In this document: positions 6,656 through 11,946 of the stretch, one piece after another
Layout of the letters: every line of letters begins with the position of its first letter
Numbering within the stretch: position 1 is the first letter of the stretch
Source: DATKSS01 sp035533335
Lineage (GTDB): Bacteria; Chloroflexota; Dormibacteria; Dormibacterales; Dormibacteraceae
DNA: 11,946 nt
Direction of reading: 5' to 3'
Assembly: GCA_035533335.1 (NCBI GenBank)
Contig: DATLUC010000109.1
Span: 1 to 11,946, forward strand
Notes under the pieces: model-generated
Database searches by the model: none
What the model was told of the DNA's origin: nothing
Seen by the model: only the letters and a program-made list of their open reading frames with translations
Program-made: the position numbers and the translations under genes

Positions 6656-7729
6656 ATGGCATCCAATCCCAGGCCCAGGACCGTGGTGGTGGACGTCAAC
6701 CCCGCCACCCGCGCGGTGCGTACCGGGACCGAGGTGTACACGCGCGAGATCTGTGCCCGCCTGGGGGCCGCGGCACCCGACCTGCGCTGGCGCTTTTACG
6801 CCTCGCGGCCGCGCGCCGGCCTGGGGCTGGACGTGATGGTCCTCCCTCTGCCCCGCCTGTGGTCGCAGGTGCGCCTTCCTCTCGCCCTGGCGCGAATCCG
6901 GCCCGACCTGCTGTTCGTGCCTGCTCATGCGCTCCCTTTCGCTTGGCCAGGCAAGGCGCTCACCGTCGTCCACGACCTTGCGTTCGAACGACATCCGGGC
7001 GCTTACTCTTCGGGCGAGCGCGCCTACCTTCGGCTCAGTACGCGCTGGGCGGCCGCGCGCTGCCGGTTGCTGATCGCGGTCTCCGAATCGACCAAGGCGG
7101 ACCTGGTGAGCCTTTACCGCGTCAAGCCGGAGAGGGTCCGCGTCGTGCCGCTCGGAGTGAGCGCGCCGAAAACCGAGCCGGCGCCGGCGGCGCGTCTTGC
7201 CGAGCTTGGGCTGAACGGCAGCTTCGTGCTGCAGGTGGGCAGGGTCGAGGCGCGCAAGAACCAGCTGGCCGCGCTGGCCGCGGTGGAGCAGCTCGACGGG
7301 GTGATGCTCGCGGTCGCCGGACCCGAACGCAACCCCGCCATCGCGGCGCGACTAAGGGAGTCTCCTCGCTGCCGCGTCCTGGGCAGGGTGGACCAGCCCA
7401 CGCTGGAGCTGCTTTACAAGCGCGCAGGCGCGGTGATCGTGCCGAGTCTGTATGAGGGATTCGGGCTGCCGGTGCTCGAAGCGATGGTGCGCGGAAAGGT
7501 GGTGGTCGCCGCCAAGGCCTCATCGCTGCCCGAAGTCGGCGGAGAGGCCGCGCTTTACTTTCACGAGTCGGCGGATGCGGAGCAGATCGCCACGGTGCTG
7601 GGGGCCGCGCTGCGGGACAAGGCGCTGCGCACGAAGTTGGCGCGGACCGCCCGCGCCAGGGCGGCGAGATACACCTGGGACAAGACCGCGGCCGGAGTGG
7701 CCGCGGTGATCAAAGAGGTTTTGCGTTAG
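6656..7729 (+). CDS. GT4-family (GT-B fold) glycosyltransferase
   Basis: This 357-residue cytoplasmic retaining glycosyltransferase has the Glycos_transf_1 architecture. The N-terminal acceptor half includes VVVDVNPATRAVRTGTEVYT (10-29), LTVVHDLAFERHPG (102-115) and IAVSESTKADL (140-150). The hinge VRVVPLGVS comes next, then the donor half with LQVGRVEARKN (192-202; the RKN Arg/Lys usually contact the donor phosphates) and SLYEGFGLPVLEAM (264-277), which carries the E-x7-E pair at Glu267 and Glu275. Length is typical. The ATG at 6656 has only a weak AAGG upstream. It is the only plus-strand gene between two minus-strand blocks, divergent from WecG and convergent with another GT4 7 bases away. 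Sugar and acceptor cannot be read; surface glycan assembly is inferred from the neighbours. Confidence 0.9.
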   Translation: MASNPRPRTVVVDVNPATRAVRTGTEVYTREICARLGAAAPDLRWRFYASRPRAGLGLDVMVLPLPRLWSQVRLPLALARIRPDLLFVPAHALPFAWPGKALTVVHDLAFERHPGAYSSGERAYLRLSTRWAAARCRLLIAVSESTKADLVSLYRVKPERVRVVPLGVSAPKTEPAPAARLAELGLNGSFVLQVGRVEARKNQLAALAAVEQLDGVMLAVAGPERNPAIAARLRESPRCRVLGRVDQPTLELLYKRAGAVIVPSLYEGFGLPVLEAMVRGKVVVAAKASSLPEVGGEAALYFHESADAEQIATVLGAALRDKALRTKLARTARARAARYTWDKTAAGVAAVIKEVLR

Positions 7730-7736
7730 AGCCCGA

Positions 7737-8828
7737 CTACGACGCTCGGCGCGCGATCGCGTCGTCGATCGCGCGCCAGGTGAGGCCTGCGGCGCGAGGC
7801 CAGCTGAACTGCGCCGAGCGCAGGATCCCGCGCCGGCGCATTCCGGCCGCGAGCTCGGTGTCGTCGATCACCTTCTCGAGGGCTTTGCGCCACGCGTCCG
7901 CATCGCCCGCCGGCACCACCAGCCCGGCATCCTCGACCAGCTCGGGCAGGCTGGCGCGATCCGACACCACGACCGGGGTGCCGCAGGCCATCGCCTCCAG
8001 AGGCGGCAGGCCGAACCCCTCGTACCACGCCGGGTGGGCGAGCAGGCGTGCCAGGTTGTAGACCGCCGGGAGGTCCGCCGGGTCGAGCGAGTCGATGTGA
8101 TGGAGGCGAGGACCGAGCCGAGCCATGCGCTCGCGGACACCCTCGTACAGCCAGCCCCAGGAACCGACCACGACGAGGTCGGGCCTGTCTTTCATCATGG
8201 CCCAGGCATCCATCAACGTCTGGAGGTTCTTGCGCGGCTCGATGGTGCCCACGAACAGGATGAACCTCTCAGGCAGCTTGAGGCGCGCGCGAGCCTCGGC
8301 CAAGGCCTCGGCGTCCAGAGGCCGGAAGGCGCTCGACACGCCATGTGGCACCACCGAGATGCGGGAGCGGTCGATCCCGAAGATCTCCACGATGTCGCCG
8401 GCCGTGTGCTCCGACACCGCAATCACGACCTCCGCCCGCAAGACTGACCGCGGTACCACCAGGCGCGTGCTCAGAGGCTGCCGGGCAGGAAACCATCGCG
8501 GGTTGCGATAGATGGCGAGGTCGTGGACTGTGATCACAGAAGGCGCCCCCACGCTGCGCAAGGGCAGAGCGCCCGCGGGACCGAAGTACGCATCGGGCTT
8601 GAGCCGCCGGATCGCGGCGGGCCACTGCAGGTGGCGGCCGACCAATCGGGTCTGCGGCAGGGGCCGGTAAGTGGCCTGGGGGACGTGGACGAACCCGCCC
8701 GGGGGGCCGAAAACCGTCATCCGAGTGTCGGGACGGTCCACCGCCATCGCGTGCAGGATCTGGGTCGTGTAAACGCCGACCCCGGCTCGGGGGCGCTCGA
8801 GGCCCGATCCGTCGACCACCAGCCGCAT
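7737..8828 (-). CDS. GT4-family glycosyltransferase downstream of mreB
   Basis: This 363-residue GT-B glycosyltransferase, probably mannosyl- or glucosyl-transferring, acts in the cytoplasm at the membrane. Motifs are RAGVGVYTTQIL (14-25, the glycine loop of the acceptor half), VITVHDLAIYRNPRWFP (98-114), VIAVSEHTAGDI (135-146), ISVVPHGVSSAF (157-168), LFVGTIEPRKNL (191-202) and WYEGFGLPPLEAMACGTPVV (268-287) with the E-x7-E pair Glu270/Glu278. ATG 8828 is preferred over GTG 8837: it starts directly at the first beta strand and has GGTGG upstream. The gene begins 16 bases after the mreB stop, so co-transcription with mreB is likely. Near its 3' end the DNA forms a 12-bp inverted repeat. It is a clear paralogue by motif pattern of the convergent GT4, though well diverged. 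Confidence 0.9.
   Translation of the reverse strand: MRLVVDGSGLERPRAGVGVYTTQILHAMAVDRPDTRMTVFGPPGGFVHVPQATYRPLPQTRLVGRHLQWPAAIRRLKPDAYFGPAGALPLRSVGAPSVITVHDLAIYRNPRWFPARQPLSTRLVVPRSVLRAEVVIAVSEHTAGDIVEIFGIDRSRISVVPHGVSSAFRPLDAEALAEARARLKLPERFILFVGTIEPRKNLQTLMDAWAMMKDRPDLVVVGSWGWLYEGVRERMARLGPRLHHIDSLDPADLPAVYNLARLLAHPAWYEGFGLPPLEAMACGTPVVVSDRASLPELVEDAGLVVPAGDADAWRKALEKVIDDTELAAGMRRRGILRSAQFSWPRAAGLTWRAIDDAIARRAS
7748..7777. repeat. 12-bp perfect inverted repeat at the convergent GT4 junction, possible terminator
   Basis: GGCGCGCGATCG (7748-7759) is followed by a 6-base loop and its exact complement CGATCGCGCGCC (7766-7777). It lies 18 bases past the plus-strand GT4 stop and inside the last codons of the minus-strand GT4 (encoding R-A-I-D-D-A-I-A-R). 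There is no T-tract on either side, so it is not a classical intrinsic terminator, but its position between convergent genes fits a pause or bidirectional stop. Confidence 0.5.
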
Positions 8829-8844
8829 GCCGACCACCAGCCGA

Positions 8845-9852
8845 TTACCTCAGGTAGCTCTGGTTCCGCTTCAAGACCTCGAACTGCTCCAACGCCAGCC
8901 CGGTGCCGCGCACGACCGAGGTCTGGGGGTCGTCCGCGACTACGGCGGGAATCCCGGTGTGCATCGAGAGATAGCGGTCGAGGCCCCGCAGCTGCGCGCC
9001 TCCGCCCGACAGCACGATGCCGCGATCGAAGATGTCCGCGGCGAGCTCCGGCGGCGTCTCCTCGAGCACATCCCGGACGGCGCCGACGATGAGCCGCAGA
9101 GGTTCCTGGATCGCCTCGGTGACGTCGTTCGAGCTCACCACCACGTTCTTGGGGAGGCCCGAGACCAGGTCTCGGCCGCGCACTTCGGTGGTCAGCGGCT
9201 CCTTCATCGGGACGGCCGAGCCGACGGCGATCTTGACCTCCTCGGCGGTGCGCTCGCCGATCAGCAGACTGTACTTCCGCTTCACGTAAGAGGTGATCGC
9301 GTCGTCGATCCGGTTGCCGCCGACCCGGATCGAATGCGCGACCACCATCCCCGACAGCGAGATCACCGCGATCTCCGTGGTGCCGCCGCCCACGTCACAG
9401 ATCGCGTTGCCACGCGGCTCGGCGATGGGCAATCCCGCTCCGATCGCGGCGGCCAGCGGCTCGTCGATCAGCCATGCCTGCCGGGCACCGGCCGAGATGG
9501 CAGCCTCCGTGACCGCCCGCCGCTCGACCGAGGTCACGCCCGAAGGGACGCAGATCATGATCTCCGGTTTGAAGATGCGCTGCCTGCCCTGCACCCGGCC
9601 GATGAAGTGATGCAGCATGCCCTCGGTCACGACGAAGTCCGCGATCACCCCCTCACGCATGGGCCGTACGACCTGGATGGCGTCGGGCGTGCGCCCCACC
9701 ATGTCCAGCGCCTGCTTGCCCACGGCCAGGATGCGTGTGCCATCGCGGTTGACGGCGACCAGCGACGGCTCGTTGACCACGATCCCTTCGCCCTTGACGT
9801 AGATCAGCACCGTGGACGTGCCCAGGTCGATGCCGATCTTCTTAGAGAGCAC
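8845..9852 (-). CDS. mreB: MreB/Mbl-type rod-shape-determining actin homologue
   Basis: This 335-residue bacterial actin polymerises on the inner face of the membrane and organises peptidoglycan synthesis. The phosphate-1 loop is IGIDLGTSTVLIYVKGEGIV (6-25). Next come VPSGVTSVERRAV (102-114), IDEPLAAAIGAGLPIAEPRG (129-148), the phosphate-2 loop CDVGGGTTEIAVIS (152-165) and the adenosine motif VLSGGGAQLRGLDRYL (280-295). The length is standard. The start is GTG 9852, directly before the first beta strand and 11 bases after the murA stop; the frame is open upstream to 10086, but those residues lie inside murA and are non-homologous. In contrast to the usual mreBCD cluster, the next gene is a glycosyltransferase and no mreC or mreD is in view. 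Position after atpC-murA recalls the mbl locus of Bacillus, so this may be an Mbl-like paralogue. Confidence 0.95.
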   Translation of the reverse strand: MLSKKIGIDLGTSTVLIYVKGEGIVVNEPSLVAVNRDGTRILAVGKQALDMVGRTPDAIQVVRPMREGVIADFVVTEGMLHHFIGRVQGRQRIFKPEIMICVPSGVTSVERRAVTEAAISAGARQAWLIDEPLAAAIGAGLPIAEPRGNAICDVGGGTTEIAVISLSGMVVAHSIRVGGNRIDDAITSYVKRKYSLLIGERTAEEVKIAVGSAVPMKEPLTTEVRGRDLVSGLPKNVVVSSNDVTEAIQEPLRLIVGAVRDVLEETPPELAADIFDRGIVLSGGGAQLRGLDRYLSMHTGIPAVVADDPQTSVVRGTGLALEQFEVLKRNQSYLR

Positions 9853-9863
9853 GGAGGCCCTGC

Positions 9864-11183
9864 TTACTCGTAGCTGTGACCCGCCGTCGTCGCTTGCGGA
9901 TCCACCTTTACGCTTTCGATCTTCGCCCCGGCCGAGGCGAGCTTGCCGGCCATGTCTTGGTAGCCGCGCTCGACGTGCCACGAGTTGCGCAGCAGGCTTT
10001 CTCCCTCCGCGCACATGGCCGCTATCACCAGGGCGGCCCCGGAGCGGATGTCGGGGATCGACACGTCGGTGCCACGCAGGCGACACGGCCCATGCACGAC
10101 GGCGTGGATCCGCCCCTGCACCGTGATCCCTGCCCCCATCTTGGCCAGCTCGCGGACATGCTGGAACCGGTTCTCATGCACGTATTCGGAGATCACGCTC
10201 TCCCCGTCCGCCTGGGTCATGAGGGCCATGTACTGGGCCTGCAGGTCGGTCGGGAATCCGGGAAAAGTCCAAGTCGACATGTCGATCGGCTTGAGCCGTG
10301 TTCGGGCCTGGCGGCCGACCCGAAATGATTCTTCGGCCACCTCCACGTGTGCCCCCGCCTGTTCCAGCTTGAGCAGGACGACGTGGAGATCCTCCGGCCG
10401 GGTGCACTCGATGCGAAGCTCGCCACCCACCGCCGCCGCCGCAATCGCGTAGGTGCCGGCCTCCAGATAGTCGGCGATGACGGTGTGCTCGGCGCCGCCG
10501 AGCTCACGGACGCCGTCTACGACGAGGCGCTCGGTTCCGATGCCCTCGACTCGCGCGCCCATCTTCGCGAGCAGCAGGCACAGGTCCTGCACGTGCGGCT
10601 CGCGAGCGGCGTTGAAGATCTCAGTCCTACCTTCGGCGAGGACGGCGGCGAGCAGGATGTTCTCGGTGCCGGTGACCGTGGGCAGGTCGAAGACGATCCT
10701 CTGCCCGCGCAGACGCTCCACCTCGCCGACGATCTCGTTCTGCGTTTCGGTGATGTGCGCGCCCATCTGCCGCAGACCGCGCAGGTGCTGCTCGATGCGC
10801 CGGGCGCCGATGTCATCACCGCCGGGCCGCGGCACGCGAGCGTGGCCGAAACGCCCGAGCAGCGCCCCCAGCAGGACGATCGTCGCGCGCATCCGGCGGC
10901 CGAGCTCGTCGGAGACGTCGGTCTTGCCTGCCCCGCCCATCTGCAGGGTCATCGTGCCTTCGCCCTCGACCCGGCCTCCGAGGCCGGCCAGGATCTGGCC
11001 CATCAGGGACGTGTCGGTCACCTGGGGCACGTTGCTGAGCACCACGGCCTCCTTGGTCAGCAGGGCCGCGGCCATCTCCGGAAGCGCTGCGTTCTTGGAG
11101 CCGCTGACGCAGATGCTGCCGGCCAGCTGCGCGCCACCGGTGACCCTCAGCGCATGCTCGCTTCCCGGGAAGGTGGACCTCAT
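9864..11183 (-). CDS. murA: UDP-N-acetylglucosamine 1-carboxyvinyltransferase with Asp in place of the active-site Cys
   Basis: This 439-residue MurA catalyses the first committed step of peptidoglycan synthesis, transferring enolpyruvate from PEP to UDP-GlcNAc in the cytoplasm. Landmarks are SGSKNAALPEM (27-37; Lys30 and Asn31 equal E. coli Lys22 and Asn23), RRMRATIVLLGALLGRFG (96-113; Arg99 equals Arg91), TVTGTENILLAA (169-180), FPGFPTDLQAQ (307-317; Asp313 equals catalytic Asp305) and PDIRSGAALVIAA (377-389; Arg380 equals Arg397). The mobile loop reads RPGGDDIGARRI (119-130), so Asp123 (codon GAT, 10815-10817) replaces the usual Cys115. Arg128 (Arg120) is kept. The frame is intact. MurA enzymes with this Asp, as in mycobacteria and Chlamydia, are active and not alkylated by fosfomycin. 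ATG 11183 lies 30 bases after atpC; its Shine-Dalgarno sequence is poor. Confidence 0.96.
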   Translation of the reverse strand: MRSTFPGSEHALRVTGGAQLAGSICVSGSKNAALPEMAAALLTKEAVVLSNVPQVTDTSLMGQILAGLGGRVEGEGTMTLQMGGAGKTDVSDELGRRMRATIVLLGALLGRFGHARVPRPGGDDIGARRIEQHLRGLRQMGAHITETQNEIVGEVERLRGQRIVFDLPTVTGTENILLAAVLAEGRTEIFNAAREPHVQDLCLLLAKMGARVEGIGTERLVVDGVRELGGAEHTVIADYLEAGTYAIAAAAVGGELRIECTRPEDLHVVLLKLEQAGAHVEVAEESFRVGRQARTRLKPIDMSTWTFPGFPTDLQAQYMALMTQADGESVISEYVHENRFQHVRELAKMGAGITVQGRIHAVVHGPCRLRGTDVSIPDIRSGAALVIAAMCAEGESLLRNSWHVERGYQDMAGKLASAGAKIESVKVDPQATTAGHSYE

Positions 11184-11213
11184 CGAAGGCTAAAGGTAAC
11201 CGGCTCGCCGCTG

Positions 11214-11624
11214 CTAGCCGCGCCGCATCCGCGCCAGGCGCAATCTTGCCTCCGCCATCGCCAGCGCGCTCTGGAACTCAACCTCTTCATCGGCGGTGAC
11301 GGTCCCCGCGAGCTTCTCCTGCGCCCTGCGACGCGCCTCTTCGGCGCGCTCGATGGAGATCTCTTCGGCGTGCTCCGCCACGTCCGCGAGCACCGTGACG
11401 CGGTCGGGCAGCACCTCGAGGAATCCACCGCCCACGAACAGCACCTGCTCCGGGCCGCCGATCGTCTCCTGGATGCGCAGGGGACCCGGCTTGAGGATCG
11501 TCATCAGGGGCGCGTGCCGCGCCAGCACGCCCAGTTCGCCGTCGGCGCCGTTGGCGATGATGAACTCGACCTCGCCTTCGAACAGGCTCCGTTCGACGCT
11601 CACCACGCGCAGCGGGTACTTCAT
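11214..11624 (-). CDS. atpC: F1F0 ATP synthase epsilon subunit
   Basis: This 136-residue epsilon subunit is part of the rotary central stalk of F1. It couples gamma to the c-ring and can inhibit ATP hydrolysis through its C-terminal helices. The N-terminal beta-sandwich (about 1-86) carries VVSVERSLFEGEVEFII (7-23), the typical GELGVLARHAPLMT (29-42) and a GGGFLEVLPDRVTVLAD stretch (65-81). The C-terminal half (about 87-136) is a charged helical hairpin, IERAEEARRRAQEKL and ALAMAEARLRLARMRR. Length and layout are standard for bacteria. The ATG lies 13 bases after the atpD stop, in the usual atpDC order, and murA follows after 30 bases, so this is the visible tail of an atp operon that probably reads into murA. 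Confidence 0.95.
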   Translation of the reverse strand: MKYPLRVVSVERSLFEGEVEFIIANGADGELGVLARHAPLMTILKPGPLRIQETIGGPEQVLFVGGGFLEVLPDRVTVLADVAEHAEEISIERAEEARRRAQEKLAGTVTADEEVEFQSALAMAEARLRLARMRRG

Positions 11625-11637
11625 GTGCCGCGTTCCA

Positions 11638-11946
11638 CTAAGAGGCCTGCTTCTTCTTCATCTCTTCGCCCTGCGCGCGCGCCTCGTCGATGGTGCCGAC
11701 CATGTAAAAAGCCTGCTCCGGCAGATCGTCGTGCTTGCCCTCCAGGATCTCTTTGAACCCGCGGACCGTCTCCACGATCGGCACGTACTTGCCTTCACGC
11801 CCCGTGAACCGCTGCGCCACGTTGAACGGCTGCGACAGGAAGCGCTGGATCTTGCGAGCGCGCGACACCGCCTGCTTGTCGTCGTCGGACAGCTCTTCCA
11901 TGCCAAGGATGGCGATGATGTCCTGCAGGTCCTTGTAGCGCTGCAT
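11638..11946 (-). CDS. atpD: F1F0 ATP synthase beta subunit, C-terminal part (truncated by the window edge)
   Basis: The last 102 residues of the catalytic beta subunit are present. The visible part is the C-terminal helical domain: QRYKDLQDIIAILGMEELSD, then RARKIQRFLSQPFNVAQRFTG, with the DELSEED-type loop represented as MEELSDDDK, and a charged tail GEEMKKKQAS. The Met at the window edge is internal, because the family continues about 370 residues upstream with the Walker motifs outside this window. The stop is TAG at 11640-11638. It precedes atpC by 13 bases as in standard atp operons. The identification is secure; only its completeness is limited. Confidence 0.95.
   Translation of the reverse strand: MQRYKDLQDIIAILGMEELSDDDKQAVSRARKIQRFLSQPFNVAQRFTGREGKYVPIVETVRGFKEILEGKHDDLPEQAFYMVGTIDEARAQGEEMKKKQAS

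Noticed and set aside
9853..10086. N-terminal extension of MreB (start at 10086)
   Set aside because: It lies inside murA and precedes the conserved first strand of MreB; GTG 9852 gives the normal family length.
10347..11756. 469-codon plus-strand ORF
   Set aside because: Antisense to murA, atpC and atpD, which are unmistakable.

Overview
The window is GC-rich and bacterial. Its gene content is conserved chromosome, not phage or plasmid. The order atpD-atpC-murA-mreB, a Flp-type pilin and polyprenol-phosphate sugar synthases suggest a Terrabacteria lineage such as Chloroflexota, Dormibacterota or a deep actinobacterial branch. This placement is an inference from gene order and motifs, not from a search. 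I see no tRNA, rRNA, CRISPR array, insertion sequence or integrase.

Layout. Positions 1-369 (minus strand) hold a complete Flp pilin gene with a textbook Shine-Dalgarno sequence and its own hairpin terminator. Beyond the terminator there is a second Shine-Dalgarno/TTG start whose gene runs off the left edge. Positions 370-561 are a non-coding leader between divergent genes. Positions 562-2742 (plus strand) hold an isoprenylcysteine-methyltransferase-like membrane protein, then a polytopic membrane protein with a DFWWH motif. These converge, with a 3-base gap, on a minus-strand block (2746-6621). Read in its own direction, that block is WecG/TagA glycosyltransferase, an ALG5-like GT2, a DPM1-like GT2 and a large GT-C-like membrane protein; the last two junctions are ATGA overlaps. 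A lone plus-strand GT4 glycosyltransferase (6656-7729) is divergent from WecG and convergent with a second GT4 (7737-8828, minus). The second GT4 is the last visible gene of a minus-strand run atpD (partial), atpC, murA, mreB, GT4.

How the genes fit together. The right half joins ATP synthase to peptidoglycan precursor synthesis (MurA) and the MreB cytoskeleton, with a glycosyltransferase closely following mreB. The middle looks like a surface glycopolymer or glycoprotein module. Cytosolic GT4 and WecG enzymes could build a lipid-linked glycan. The two GT2 enzymes could make polyprenyl-phosphate glucose and mannose, and the polytopic proteins could use these outside the membrane. Substrates are not readable from the sequence.

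The clearest oddity is that MurA carries Asp where most MurA enzymes have the fosfomycin-target Cys. Other points worth a look are a 12-bp perfect inverted repeat at a convergent gene junction, the pilin locus continuing off the left edge, and the coupled lipid-sugar operon. I did not find a convincing wholly new system.
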